A stretch of 64,000 nt of DNA from Euleptes europaea. Its lineage: Eukaryota; Chordata; Lepidosauria; Squamata; Sphaerodactylidae. The first letter of the stretch is position 1; the number at the start of each line of letters is the position of its first letter. The stretch covers positions 3,135,001 through 3,199,000 of the forward strand of contig NC_079323.1 of the NCBI RefSeq assembly GCF_029931775.1, read 5' to 3'. Both the position numbers and the translations under genes were made by a program. The notes below the pieces were generated by a model. The model saw only the letters and a list, made by a program, of their open reading frames with translations, did no database searches and was not told the origin of the DNA. Positions 12,301-21,700 of the stretch are shown here, piece by piece.

Positions 12301-15300
12301 GTCACCTAGTCACAACTTCCAAATACACAAGCCTCAGCCATGAATAATGCAATGCTCTGTCAAAAAGCAACTCTGTTCTTTTCATGCAGTCAAGAAAAAG
12401 CCCCCTTTACCGGTTGAAATCTGGAAACCGAATAGCCACGTTGATGGTTTATGTGAGTACTTCCTTTCGGCTGGAATTTGTATTCGGGTTTGGATGAGGG
12501 GAGGGGAAGCAAAGAGTAGGGTTGCCAGGTAACCTCTTTGCCATCGGCGGGAGGTTTTGGGGGCGGAACCTGGGGAGGGTGGGGTTCGGGGAGGGGAGGG
12601 ACTTCAATGCCATAAAGTCCAATTGCCAAAGCAGCCATTTTCTCCAGGGGAACTGATCTCTATCGGCTGGAGATCAGTAGTAATAGCAGGAGATCTCCAG
12701 CTAGCACCTGGAGGTTTGGCAAACGAAGGTTAGCGTGCTGTAAGAGAATTAGCACCTGGAGGTTGGCAACCCTAGTGAAGAGGGATGCTTTAGAATACAC
12801 TGTATAGAGCAGTGGTTCCCAACCTTTTTTTGACCAGGGACCACTAGGACTTTTTTGTTCGGTTCAGGGACCCCAAGGTTCGAAATAAAAATTCAGAGAA
12901 TTTGAAAATAAACTTTAATCATAACTGTTAGTTAAACATTAAACTTAGAATAATATTTGAATATATATATTTTATAATAGAGAACTTTTAATTGAAAATA
13001 TTAATTTATTATGGGTTTATAACTTTGTTTCGCGGGCCTTAATTTAGTTCTTGCGGACCCCTGGGGGTCCACGGACCCCTGGTTGAGAACCAGTGGTATA
13101 GAGCAAGGGTCCCCAACAAGGTGGCTGTTGGCATGTGGGGCCCGCCTACACTTTTCTCAGCACCTGCCAAGTGTTTTTAGGAACTGGGTGGGGCCAGGGG
13201 GGGCTTTTGCCCAGCGAGGCTTCTGATTGGCCTTTGGAGATTTGACTGGCTGTGCAGATTTTTTACAACGCTGCTTTGGCTGCAGCTGCCACCACAACAC
13301 AAGGATCTTCACCGTGCGACTGAAAGTAAGCTATGGCAGCCATTTGGCGGCTGGCTCTACCTGCTGCAGCAGCCCTCTTGCGGCAGCTCTTTTGTGGTCG
13401 CACCAGCTTTAGGGTTGCCAACCTCCAGGGGGTTGATCAAACAAGGACAGCAGGAAGGCTCGATTTCTAATACGATCCTGCTTTTACTTAAAGGTATATC
13501 ATCCTTAAAAGGAAACCTAAATATTACAATCATGAAAGGGAACTTAAATCTTACAACATTCTAAGCCCCTTTACATAACAACAAACTATAACAAAGCTAA
13601 TAAGGACATTAATGTCATGCCCACTGTTTATATACTACACAAATTCAATCAAAATACATTTCAAGCAATGTCTGCAACAGCGGCAGGTCAGCACCAAAAT
13701 TGAATTTGTGTAGTTATTAGGGTTGCCAGGTCCCACTTCTCAACCGGCGGGAGATTTTGGGGGCGGAGCCTGAAGAGGGCAGGGTTTGGGGAGGGGAGGG
13801 CCTTCAATGCCATAGAGTCCAATGGCCAAAGCGGCCATTTTTCTCCAGGTGATCTGATCTCTGTCGGCTGGAGATCAGTTGAATTAGCAGATCTCATGCT
13901 ACTACCTGGCAGTCGGAAACCCTAGTAGTTATATAAACAGTGGGCATGACATTAATGTCCTTATTAGCTTTGTTATAATTTGTTGTTATGTAAAGGGGTT
14001 TAGAATGTTGTAAGATTTAAGTTTCCTTTCATGATTGTAATATTTAGGTTTCCTTTTAAGGATGATATACCTTTAAGTAAAAGCAGGATCATATTAGAAA
14101 TTGAGGCTTTGTGCTGTCCTTGTTTGATCAGCTTTCCCTGGTTTATCAGCATAGGTTATTGTATTTTGGTATAAACCTCTAGGTGGTGGCTGGAGATCTC
14201 CCACTATTACAACTGATCTCCAGCTTGATAAGATCAGTTCACCTGGAGAAAATGGCTGCTTTGGCAATTGGACTCTATGGCATTGAAGTCCTTCCCCTCC
14301 ACAAACCCTGCCCCAAAAACCTCCTGGCGGTAGCAAAGAGGGATCTGGCAACCCTAGGCACAGGGTTCCATTACCTGTGATCCTCCCTGTGGCTAGCAGC
14401 AGCAGAAAACATATAAAATATAAACAACTGTTTGCTTGACATGAAATGTTACCTGTTCAGAGGTTATCTTTCCTGGATGCAGAATTTGTATTTTAAATAT
14501 TCATAGAGCACCCCATCTTCCAAAGACAGTCTCTAGCATAGGCTTCTTGGTTTTGTTCCCTCAGCTGAGCTCTGTAGAAGCTGGAGGATCCACAGCCTTC
14601 ATCTACGCAAATTTCAGCATACCTGTGGTCAAGGTGAGGGTTCACTTTCTCCAAAGAGTTACTTGCATCCCTTTTTCAAAACTTTAATTTATATTTGCGT
14701 TTCAAAAGATTTTTCACATCTACTCCTTTTGAAAAACAACCTTCTGGCAAGCATCCCGACCCCTGCTCTATCCATCCTGTCCTTTCTCACATTACCCAAA
14801 TTGGCACACGTATCAGGCTCATAACATGTCAAGCAGGGCCACAAACTTCAGTTCCAAGCAAGTAGCCATATTGGTCTGCACTAGAAAAGCAAGATTTTTG
14901 GTCCAGACGCACCTTAAGGAACAACAAGGTTTCCAGGGTATCTCAGGGAGCCAGCGTGGTATAGTGGTTTGGAGCGGTGGACTCTGATCTGGAGAACTGG
15001 GTTTGATTCCCCGCTCCTCCACATGAGCAGTGGAGGCTAATCTGGTGAACTGGATTTGTTTCCCCACTCCTACACACGATGCCAGCTGGGTGACCTGGGG
15101 CTAGTCACAGCTCTCAAAGCCCCCCACCTACCTCACAGGGTGTCTGTGGTGGGGAGGGGAAGGTGATTGTAAGCCGGTTTGCGTCTCCCTTAAGAGGTAG
15201 AGAAAGTCAGCATATAAAAACCAACTCTTCTTCTTCTTCACGAAGAGAGCTTTGACTCAGGTTCGAGACTCCTTGAAGGTAGAGAAAATCGGGGTATAAA

Positions 15301-17806
15301 AACCACTTCTCCTCCTCCTCCCAGCTTACAATCTGTTGCCCCTCTCGTTTTATCCCCACCATCTATCAGGCCCTGACCTGGGTGGCCCAGGGTGGCCCTA
15401 CCCGGTCAAATCTCAGAAACTAAGCAGGGTCGGCCCTGGTTACTATCTGGATGGGAGATCTCCATGGTCGTGGCGCAGAGGCAGGTAATGGCAAATCACC
15501 TGCCAACGTCTCTTGCCTTGAAAATATAATGGGGTCGCCATAAGTCAGCTGTGACTTGCCGGCACACACACACACAGTCATGAATTGCACCCATGGGATC
15601 TGGATGGGTCAAAGAAAAATCTAGAAGAGCCTGAAGCTGGTGGAAGTGAATTTAGGTCACCAGGGCAACTGAGTGGCAGTGGAGGGAGTCCACAACTTTA
15701 ATGGGAATGATTAAGACCTGGGTGGGGGTGGGGTAGGGTTGCCAGCTCCGGGTTGGGAAATACCTGATTTTTGGGGTGGAGCCTGAGGAGGGCGGGGTTT
15801 GGGGAGGGACTTCAATGCCATAGAGTCCAATGGCCAAAGCGGCCATTTTCTCCAGGGGAACTGATCTCTATGGCCTGGAGATCAGTTGTAATAGCAGGAG
15901 ATCTCCAGCCAGTACCTGTAGGTTGGGACCCTATGGGGGAGGGACATTGCAGATGCTCCTGTCACCACAGAGGAAATTCTATCCGTGTAAATTCCAGGGA
16001 CACCTCTTTGCGCATCAAGGTATGCATTGCAGTGCCGAATCAGGTCCCTGTACCATTCCTCTTGTGGATAAACTGTCACGTTCTTGGCCTCTGCTCTCTT
16101 TCCTAGAATGCGGCTCTTTTTTGGTGGAACCTTCATAGGAACGGAGAGGGGGACGAAGACACCCTCCATGCCGGCTGCCCGGTGCTTGCAGGAGATAAAT
16201 GGGGTAAGGAAACCCGGCTCAGCTGTCTGCACAACAATCCAGCCGTGTCTCTGCTAAATATGGGAAGGAGACATTGCACACTCATGTTAACAACCCCTTT
16301 CAGGAGCCAGCGTGGTAGAGTGGTTAAGAGTGATGGTTTGGAGCTGCGGACTCTGATCTGGAGAACCGGGTTCGATTCCCCACTCCTCCACATGAGCGGC
16401 AGATACTAATCTGGTGAACTGGATTTGTTTCCCCACTCCTACACATGAAATCAGTTGAGTGGCCTTGGGCAAGTCACAGCTCTCTCAGCCCCACCTACCT
16501 CAACAGGGTGTCTGTTGTGGGGAGGGGAAGGGAAGGTGATTGTAAGCTGGCTCGAGTTTCCCTTAAGTGGTAGAGAAAGTCAGCATATAAAAACCAACTC
16601 TTCTTCTTCCTTGTGCAACTGAAGGTAAGATGTAACAGCCATTTTGTGGCAGACATTTTGAACCAGAATTCCAAAGGTGCCAACAGGCTCAAAAATGTTG
16701 GGGACCCCTGCTCTGAGGCAAGATACACGTCTTTATTCTTACTCCCTGATCCTGACGTGTTTTGCCTGTGGCTTCATCAGGGGACCTATTGTAATCAGGC
16801 AAAATACACTCAGAGAATAAGAACAAGTCATAAAACATACATATAACCAAATACAATTCATTTAGAATATATATTTTTTAAGTTACAGCATCCTGCAATT
16901 GAGTGATAAAGGTTTATTTTGGTATAAATAGAACCTACTCAGTTCTAAGGTGTTTTACACTCTGCTATATAAAGAACTGACCGATATCGTACTATATATA
17001 CAATGGTCCTAAGGATGCTTTGGAACTATAGTCCTTTAAGGGGTTAAATGAACACCTGTTGCATCTGGTTATCTAACCCCTTGAGCCTGATCCGGTCTTT
17101 ATTGCTCAAGACTGGAGGCTTATGCTACGCAGAATAGTGGTTCAGTTACACAATATTTTATTTCATAGAATCATTGAGTTGGAAGGGATCACCAGGGTCA
17201 TCTAGTCCAACCCCATGCCCTCCCCCTCATCATCTGCTTAAGGTCCTAGAATCAGCATTGCTGACAGATGGCCATCTAGCCTCTGCTTAAAAACCTCCAG
17301 GGAAGGAGAGCCCACCACCTCCCAAGGAAGCCTGTTCCACTAAGGAACCGCTCTGTTAGAAAATTCTTCCTAATGTCTAGACGGAAACTCTTGATTTAAT
17401 TCATAATTAATGAATTTTGATGCTAGTTGCCTAGAGTTAAAGTCTTTTTTCAGACTGTAGGTTCCTAGGATCTTCAACAGAAAAATAAAATAATTTTAAT
17501 CTCAGAGACTGCCTTTGCAAAAGAAAAGGAATTTAAAATATAGGTTGTTTAGAGTGATCAGCTTCTTTCCTGACTAAGACTCCAATCCTGCAGAGGAATG
17601 CAGCCTGCCCGCAAACTGTGAGCCTAGGGACATCTCTTATTTTCATGCAATTCACAACAAGATTAGACACAAATGACTTCTGCCAGTTACCAGTGACTCT
17701 CTCTAGCTGATATCCTCCTCGTTTCTTTTGAACAGTGGCCAATAAATGGATCCACGAATATGGCCAGGAGTTCCGGAGGCTGTGCGGCACCCACCCAGAA
17801 GACTAG
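557..17806 (+). CDS. P4HA3: P4HA3, prolyl 4-hydroxylase subunit alpha-3 (5'-partial, 11 coding exons)
   Basis: Endoplasmic-reticulum Fe(II)/2-oxoglutarate dioxygenase subunit that, with P4HB, hydroxylates proline in collagen X-Pro-Gly repeats. Coding exons seen: 557-780, 1544-1693, 3577-3628, 4458-4621, 7097-7273, 9279-9343, 11521-11680, 12390-12452, 14565-14633, 16107-16203, 17736-17806. All splice sites are GT-AG and the phases join into one frame of 430 residues ending in TAG. Exons 1-4 match the TPR-like peptide-binding part; exons 5-11 match the catalytic domain. Iron ligands are visible: HFD in GHYEPHFDHAT (fragment residues 326 and 328) and the distal His in LHAGCPVLAGDKW (396), with the 2-oxoglutarate-binding Lys ten residues later (406). 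The human protein is about 544 aa, so roughly 114 N-terminal residues, including the signal peptide, lie upstream of the window. The C-terminus ends in ED, not a KDEL-type signal, as expected for alpha subunits retained through P4HB. It looks functional. Confidence 0.96.
1544..1693 (+). CDS. P4HA3: P4HA3 window exon 2
   Basis: Phase 0 to phase 0, 50 codons from VAYDMEDHYHSITWLEEAV to DALDHLAFSYFK. TPR-like helices of the peptide-binding domain. Donor gtgagc. Confidence 0.95.
1874..2244. mobile_element. Inverted pair of TAGGGTTGCC MITEs
   Basis: A reverse copy (1874 to about 2067) abuts a forward copy (to 2244), making a palindrome of about 370 bp within P4HA3 intron sequence. Confidence 0.75.
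2471..3060 (+). mobile_element. Bov-B (RTE) LINE 3' end
   Basis: Open frame 2561-3001 includes MWCWRRVLQIPWTAKKK and YFGHIMRRQKSLEKTI, typical of the C-terminus of Bov-B ORF2. It is followed by the Bov-B-type tail (gacttgatggcacttaac near 3029-3046). 5'-truncated and inactive. Confidence 0.88.
3322..3396 (+). repeat. (ATCT)n microsatellite
   Basis: About 18 near-perfect ATCT units. Confidence 0.97.
3577..3628 (+). CDS. P4HA3: P4HA3 window exon 3
   Basis: A 52-bp exon coding AGNISHALSLSQEFLHY plus one base of a split codon. Acceptor tgtaag after a pyrimidine tract, donor gtacgt. Confidence 0.92.
3836..4030 (+). mobile_element. TAGGGTTGCC-family MITE, older subfamily
   Basis: Carries the family core with an 'acctcagcaggttataatgcc' type variant; right end caatcctaa, left end lost. 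Confidence 0.6.
4108..4310 (+). mobile_element. tRNA-Ala-like SINE, degraded
   Basis: Begins ggggccatggctcaggggtag (A-box like) and ends with 'gtagaaggcagcattgtgt'. Same family as 9893-10110. Confidence 0.65.
4458..4621 (+). CDS. P4HA3: P4HA3 window exon 4
   Basis: Codes PSNKRIARNILKYEKLL through YEKLCQSLGSQ. This is the linker between the peptide-binding and catalytic parts. Acceptor ctactag, donor gtgggt. Confidence 0.95.
4717..5083 (+). mobile_element. tRNA-derived SINE with duplicated head
   Basis: Starts gccagcatggtgtagtgg (A box); the B-box segment ending cgctcctccacatgag is present about twice more than in simple copies. The tail is pyrimidine-rich (acttctccttttttt). Confidence 0.8.
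5240..6080. other. Intron stretch, mostly unrecognised
   Basis: P4HA3 intron. About 5774-5990 holds three imperfect units starting with a tcagtttcacagcgagtgtg-like motif, spaced about 85-95 bp. About 6000-6072 ends like a hAT MITE (tttgccacccctg). The rest is not recognised. Confidence 0.4.
6203..6991 (+). mobile_element. TAGGGTTGCC hAT-like MITE carrying a fold-back insertion
   Basis: TIRs TAGGGTTGCC and GGCAACCCTA with 8-bp duplication CTTGAAGG (6195-6202 and 6992-6999). Interrupted at 6402-6967 by a palindromic insertion. Confidence 0.88.
6402..6967. mobile_element. Fold-back insertion FB1 (about 240-bp arms)
   Basis: Arms 6402-6640 and 6654-6900 are near-perfect inverted copies around a 13-nt loop. 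A 67-nt non-palindromic tail follows (6901-6967). Flanked by the 14-bp duplication AGTACCTGGGGGTT (6388-6401, 6968-6981). No coding capacity. Confidence 0.9.
7097..7273 (+). CDS. P4HA3: P4HA3 window exon 5
   Basis: 59 codons, phase 0 to 0, from PTQYRQAGLCCSYEANG through YVALYHDFVSDSEAEKIKEL. Start of the catalytic domain. Donor gtaagc. Confidence 0.96.
7428..7980 (-). mobile_element. tRNA-derived SINE interrupted by a LINE-like insertion
   Basis: Reverse copy from the GAAGAAG tail to the tRNA head at about 7960-7980. Split by 7656-7941, with a 16-bp duplication AGAATCCGCAGCTCTT. Confidence 0.85.
7656..7941 (-). mobile_element. Retroposed AT-rich LINE-like fragment
   Basis: 286 bp with a 16-bp target duplication, T/A-rich end toward 7656. 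The long duplication marks target-primed reverse transcription. The family was not recognised. Confidence 0.65.
8012..8220 (-). mobile_element. TAGGGTTGCC hAT-like MITE, complete
   Basis: 209 bp, TIRs at both ends, 8-bp duplication TCAGGGCA (8004-8011, 8221-8228). Confidence 0.88.
8730..8830 (+). mobile_element. TAGGGTTGCC MITE, 5' half
   Basis: Left end tagggttggc through cttcaatgccata; right half missing. Confidence 0.7.
8911..9105 (-). mobile_element. 5S rRNA-derived SINE with Bov-B-like tail
   Basis: Reverse strand reads a 5S-like head (GATCTCGTCAGATCTCAGAA then GCTAAGCAGGGTCAG), a middle with aggcaggcaattg, and a tail ending in a Bov-B-like cgactcgacagcactttac. Confidence 0.8.
9279..9343 (+). 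CDS. P4HA3: P4HA3 window exon 6
   Basis: 65 bp coding LQRSIVASGERQQKADYRIS plus K and a split Ser codon. Acceptor ccttag, donor gtaatc. Confidence 0.94.
9650..9830 (+). mobile_element. Hairpin repeat, Penelope-associated type
   Basis: Imperfect inverted arms: a gagtccaatagaagcctaga half and a complementary ggtgctactggactc half, around a ctgatgaagggagctttgac centre. Same family as 34210-34412 and 43113-43785. Family name inferred. Confidence 0.5.
9893..10110 (+). mobile_element. tRNA-Ala-like SINE
   Basis: Head ggggctgtggctcagtgg with B box ggttcaatctc; tail gtagaaggcagcttcatgt. Confidence 0.85.
10350..10762. mobile_element. Inverted pair of tRNA-derived SINEs
   Basis: Full + copy 10350-10654 ending in TTC repeats, then a - strand 3' part 10658-10762 starting with GAAGAAG. 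The two tails face each other. Confidence 0.85.
11088..11386 (+). mobile_element. tRNA-derived SINE, full length
   Basis: A box gtggtgtagtggttaagag, B box gggttcgattcccc, 3' end cggcatataaacaccaactc. Confidence 0.9.
11521..11680 (+). CDS. P4HA3: P4HA3 window exon 7 (iron-binding HxD)
   Basis: Completes a split Ser and codes AWLKDTVDPLIVTLDRRIAA to GHYEPHFDHAT. It holds the His and Asp ligands of the catalytic iron (HFD). Acceptor gttttag, donor gtaagt. Confidence 0.97.
11709..11918 (-). mobile_element. TAGGGTTGCC MITE, older subfamily
   Basis: Left end tagggttgccagcctcc, right end gagctgggaacctta; diverged from the complete copies. Confidence 0.65.
12390..12452 (+). CDS. P4HA3: P4HA3 window exon 8
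   Basis: 21 codons, SRKSPLYRLKSGNRIATLMV and Y, phase 0 to 0. Acceptor catgcag, donor gtgagt. Confidence 0.95.
12517..12774 (+). mobile_element. TAGGGTTGCC MITE with a 3' internal duplication
   Basis: TIRs tagggttgcc / ggcaaccctag. The 3' part repeats the 'agcacctggaggtt' segment twice (12703 and 12751), giving extra length. Confidence 0.75.
12810..13095. mobile_element. hAT (Charlie-like) MITE
   Basis: 286 bp; left end CAGTGGTTCCCAACC, right end GGTTGAGAACCAGTG, exact 8-bp duplication GTATAGAG (12802-12809, 13096-13103). Confidence 0.9.
13104..13405 (+). mobile_element. hAT MITE, left part
   Basis: Begins caagggtccccaacaagg immediately after the previous element's duplication; a related right end (gttggggacccctg) occurs near 16697-16711. 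Confidence 0.6.
13430..14173. mobile_element. Fold-back insertion FB3
   Basis: Arms 13434-13653 and 13699-14130 (the latter holding a later MITE) around a 45-nt loop, then a tail of about 43 nt. Target duplication aacctccagg / aacctctagg (13420-13429, 14174-14183), one mismatch. Confidence 0.82.
13718..13924 (+). mobile_element. TAGGGTTGCC hAT-like MITE inside FB3
   Basis: 207 bp with exact 8-bp duplication GTAGTTAT (13710-13717, 13925-13932), placed in the right arm of FB3. Confidence 0.92.
14565..14633 (+). CDS. P4HA3: P4HA3 window exon 9
   Basis: 23 codons, LSSVEAGGSTAFIYANFSI then PVVK, phase 0 to 0. Acceptor ccctcag, donor gtgagg. Confidence 0.95.
14949..15240 (+). mobile_element. tRNA-derived SINE, full length
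   Basis: Head ccagcgtggtatagtggt, tail accaactcttcttcttctt. It interrupts a hairpin repeat fragment (14858-14945 and 15241-15262). Confidence 0.85.
15367..15580 (+). mobile_element. 5S rRNA-derived SINE with Bov-B-like tail
   Basis: Head includes aagcagggtcggccctgg (5S-like), then cagaggcaggtaatgg, then the tail gtcgccataagtcagctgtg and (CA)n. Confidence 0.85.
15734..15934 (+). mobile_element. TAGGGTTGCC MITE
   Basis: Left end tagggttgccagctccgg, right end ttgggaccctat; no clear duplication. Confidence 0.75.
16107..16203 (+). CDS. P4HA3: P4HA3 window exon 10 (distal His and 2-oxoglutarate Lys)
   Basis: NAALFWWNLHRNGEGDEDT then LHAGCPVLAGDKW plus one base. It carries the third iron ligand (His) and the 2-oxoglutarate Lys. 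Acceptor cctag, donor gtaagg. Confidence 0.96.
16304..16612 (+). mobile_element. tRNA-derived SINE, full length
   Basis: Starts ggagccagcgtggtagagtg 100 bp after P4HA3 window exon 10; TTC-rich tail. Confidence 0.88.
17165..17400 (-). mobile_element. CR1 LINE 3' end
   Basis: Reverse copy starting tcatagaatcattgagttgg, the ATTCTATGA-type CR1 terminus. 5'-truncated. Confidence 0.8.
17736..17806 (+). CDS. P4HA3: P4HA3 window exon 11 (last coding exon)
   Basis: Completes a split Val, then ANKWIHEYGQEFRRLC, GTHPED and TAG. Acceptor ttgaacag. Confidence 0.96.
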
Positions 17807-18240
17807 CAAACTCAGGCATGCTGCTGGGTTTGGGAGACACCGCAGAGCAAAAGGAGGCGGCAGCTCACAGCAGGAAGGGAAAGAGAATCTGAAACCTACT
17901 CCCTTCCATCCTGACGCAGCTGGGCTGTCGAGCTGTTGCCAAAATATGTCTTGGCAAGATTCCCCTCCGTCATTTATTTAGTCTGAAGGCTATCAGGTGC
18001 GGAAAAGGAGAATGCAACAATCCTCAGAATGGGAGAGAAAGGAGCAACTGGATATTCCAGCTTCTGGGGCAGTAGTTTATGTATATGTAGTTGGTTGTTG
18101 GCCAATCTGGGATGCTTCCTTCCACCTTTGGCCGAGCTGATGCGATGCCACAGAATTCTCACAAACTGCCTAACGTCGATAGGATGTGTGAAAAGCAGCA
18201 GAGATCAGGGACCGAGTGTAAGGTCCGTTCGGCTGGGGGG
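17807..18240 (+). other. P4HA3: Probable start of P4HA3 3' UTR
   Basis: Repeat-free sequence directly after the P4HA3 stop, ending where a MITE begins. I found no AATAAA or ATTAAA between the stop and the MITE, so the polyadenylation site is not placed. Confidence 0.5.
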
Positions 18241-18450
18241 TAGGGTTGCCAGGGCCCTCTTCACCACCGGTGGGAGGTTTTGGGGGCAGAGCCTGAGGAG
18301 GGCAGGGTTTGGGGGTGGGAGGGACTTCAATGCCATAGAGTCCAATTGCCAAAGCAGTTGTTTTCTCCAGGTGAACTGGTCTCTGTCGGCTGGAGATAAG
18401 TTATAATAGCAGGAGATCTCCAGCTAGTAACCTGGAGGTTGGCAACACTA
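18241..18450 (+). mobile_element. TAGGGTTGCC MITE
   Basis: Left end tagggttgccagggccc, right end ttggcaacacta. Confidence 0.8.
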
Positions 18451-18629
18451 CCTTGGGGCCCAGGAAGAGGAGGGGCTGTATGCTCCAGAGTGGATGGGGA
18501 GTGGGAGGCGCTGAGGGCTGGAAGGTGAAGAAACGGGGAATGAGGAGGTAGGAAGAGGGCTCACTTAACGTCAGGAAGGATTGCATGTTGAAGGTGGACT
18601 GGGGGGTGAAAGGAAATGTGGCATCTCAT

Positions 18630-18797
18630 GCATAAGTGCCGTCAAGTCGCTTCCGACTCATGGCGACCCTATGAATGAATGACCTCCGAAACTGCCTATC
18701 CTTAACAGCCTTGCTCAAGTCTTGCAGGCTAAGGGCCGTGGCTTCCTTGATTGAGTCAATCCATCTCATGTTGGGCCTTTCTCTTTTCCTGCTGCCT
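18630..18797 (-). mobile_element. Bov-B LINE 3' end
   Basis: Reverse copy of the tail (gccgtcaagtcgcttccgac) and of the coding end (WIDSIKEAT, LQDLSKAVKD). It stops where the CR1 begins. Confidence 0.85.
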
Positions 18798-18798
18798 T

Positions 18799-21700
18799 TA
18801 AGAACATAAGAACATAAGAAAGGCCCTGCTGGATCAGACCCAGGCCCATCAAGTCCAGCAGTCTGTTCACACTGTGGCCAACCAGGTGCCTCTAGGAAGC
18901 CACAAACAAGACGACTGCAGCAGCACCATCCTGCCTGTGTTCCACCGCACCCAAAATAATAGGCATGCTCCTCTGATACTAGAGAGAATAGGTATGCAGC
19001 ATGACTAGTTTCCATTCTAACTAACAGCCATGAATACCCCTCTCCTCCATTAATATGTCCACTCCCCTCTTAAAGCCCTCCAACCATCTCCACATCCTGG
19101 GGCAGGGAGTTCCACAATTTAACTATGCATTGAGTGAAAAAATACTTCCTTTTATCTGTTTTGAATCTCTCGCCCTCCAGCTTTAGCAGATGACCCTGTG
19201 TTCTGGTATTATGGGAGAGGGAGAAAAACATCTCCCTGTCCACTCTCTCCAAACCATGCATAATTTTATAGACCTCTATCATGTCTCCCCTTAGCCGCCT
19301 TCTTTCCAAGCTAAACAGCCCTAAGCGTCCTAACCGCTCCCCATAGGACAGTTGCTCTAGTCCCCTAATCATTTTGGTACTCTTTTCTGCACCTTCTCAA
19401 GCTCTGTAATATCTATTTTTAGGTGTGGTGACCAGAACTGTACACAGTATTCCAAGTGTGGTCTCACCATAGATTTGTACAAGGGCAGTATGTTATCAGC
19501 AGTTTTATTTCTATTCCTCATCTAATTATGGCCAGCATGGAATTTGCCTTTTTTACAGCAGCTGCACACTAGGTTAACATCTTCATTGAGCTATCCACTA
19601 CCACCCCAAGATCCCTTTTTTGGTCTGTCGCTGCCAGCACAGATCCCATCAGTGTATATGTGAAGTTGGGATTTTTTGCCCCAATATGCATCACTTTACA
19701 CTTATTCACATTGAATCTCATTTGCCATTTTAATGCCCGTTCTTCCAGTATGCAGAGATCCTTCTGGAGCTCTTCACAGTCCAATTTTGTTTAACCACCC
19801 TAAATAATTTGGTGTCATCTGCAAACTTGGCTACTTCACTGTTTAACCCCAACTCCAGGTCCTTGATGAACAGGTTGAAAAGCACCGGTCCCAACACAGA
19901 TCCCTGAGGCACCCCACTGCTCACATCCCGCCATTGTGACAACTGACCATTGATTCCTACTCTCTGCTTCCTATTTTTCAGCCAGCTCTCAATCCATAAG
20001 AGGACTTGTCTTCTTATCCCATGATTATGTAGTTTGCTTAGCAGTCTTTGGTGGGGGACTTTGTCAAAAGCTTTTTGGAAATCCAAATACACAATATCCA
20101 CAGGCTCATTCCTGTCCACATGCTTATTGACGCTATCAAAAAACTCTAATAGGTTAGTGAGACAGGACCTACCCTTATAGAAGCCATGTTGGGTTTTGCC
20201 CAGCAGTCCTTGCCCTTCTATATGCTTGACAATTCTATCTTTAATAATGCTTTCCACTAATTTAGCCGGAACAGACGTTAAGCTAACTGGCCTGTAATTT
20301 CCTGGGTCCCCTCTGGAACCTTTTTTATAAATGGGTGTTACATTGGCCGTTCTCCATTCCTATGGTACAGAGGCTGATCGAAGGGACATATTACATATCT
20401 TTGTTAGAAGTTCAGCAATTTCCCATCTGAGTTCTTGAAGAACTCTAGGATGAATACCGTCTGGTCCCTGTGACTTGTTAGTTTGCAGTTTGTCTAGACA
20501 TTCTAGGACTTCCTGCCTTGTTACCACTATTTGCCTCAGTTCCTCATTTTCCCCTCTCCAAAATCTCTGTTCAGGAGAAGGAATCTGCCCTGTATCTTCA
20601 ACAGTGAAGACAGATGAGAAGAATTCATTTAGTTTTTCAGCAATTGCTTTATCCTCCCTTACAGTTCCTTTATTCCCATTGTCATCCAATGATCCAACCG
20701 CTTCCCTAGCTGGTTTCCTATTCCTAATATACTTAAAGAATTTCTTATTGTTTGTTTTGATGTGTTTAGCAATAAGCCCCTCAAAATCTTTTTTTGCATC
20801 TCTAATTATCTGCTTGCATTTCCTTTGTGCAAGTTTGTGTTTGCTTCTGTTCACCTCGTTTGGGCAAACCTTCCAGTCTCTGAAGGAAGACTTTTTTTCT
20901 CTAATTGCTTCTTTCACCTTACCCGTTAGCCATGGTGGTGACCTCTTGGACTTATTACTACCTTTTCTGACCTGCGGTATACAAGCTAGCTGAGCCTCTA
21001 GTAATGTGGACTTGAGTAACCCCCAAGCCTTTTCAAGAGATTTAACCCTCTTAACCGTTCCTTTCAACTTCCTCTTTACCAGTGTTCTCATTTTAGAGAA
21101 GTTCCCTCTTTTAAAGTCAAAGGTAATTGTGTGAGATTTCCCAGTCACTTTCCCACTTACATATAAATTAAATTTGATGCCATTGTTATCACTATTGCCA
21201 ACTGGCTCAACTACATCCACATCCCGCACTAAGTCATTGGCAGCATCACAAAGTATTAAATCCAGGATCGCCTCCCCTCTGGTTGGGTCTATGACCAACT
21301 GTTCGAGGGCACAGTCATTTAGGATGTCTAAAAATTTTATTTCTTTGGCTTGACTGGAGCATACATTTATCCAATCAATATGAGGGAAGTTGAAGTCTCC
21401 CATTATTACTACTTCGTTACCTTTACATGCTTCCCTAATTTCATTCTCCATCTCAAAATCACCCTTCACCATTTGGTCAGGGGGCCAATAGAACATCCCC
21501 AGTACTAAATCTTTTTTGGGGCCCGGAATTGCCACCCGTAAGGATTCCGTGGACGAGTCTGCCCTTTTTATGGTCTCTAGCTTATTAGGCACTATGCCTT
21601 CCTTGATATACGTAGCAACACCCCCTCCAATACGCCCTTCCCTGTCATTTCTATATAGTTTGTAACCAGGGATGACTGTATCCCACTGGTTCCCCTCCAC

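Larger units (their letters stand above)
13410..14356 (-). mobile_element. TAGGGTTGCC MITE split by fold-back FB3
   Basis: Left end 13410-13429 and the rest 14174-14356 form one reverse copy; the gap is the fold-back 13430-14173. Confidence 0.8.

Noticed and set aside
17740-17748. AATAAA as P4HA3 polyadenylation signal
   Set aside because: It lies inside the last coding exon (codons for ANKW).
20475-20993. 172-codon + strand open frame
   Set aside because: It is the antisense of the CR1 reverse-transcriptase region.
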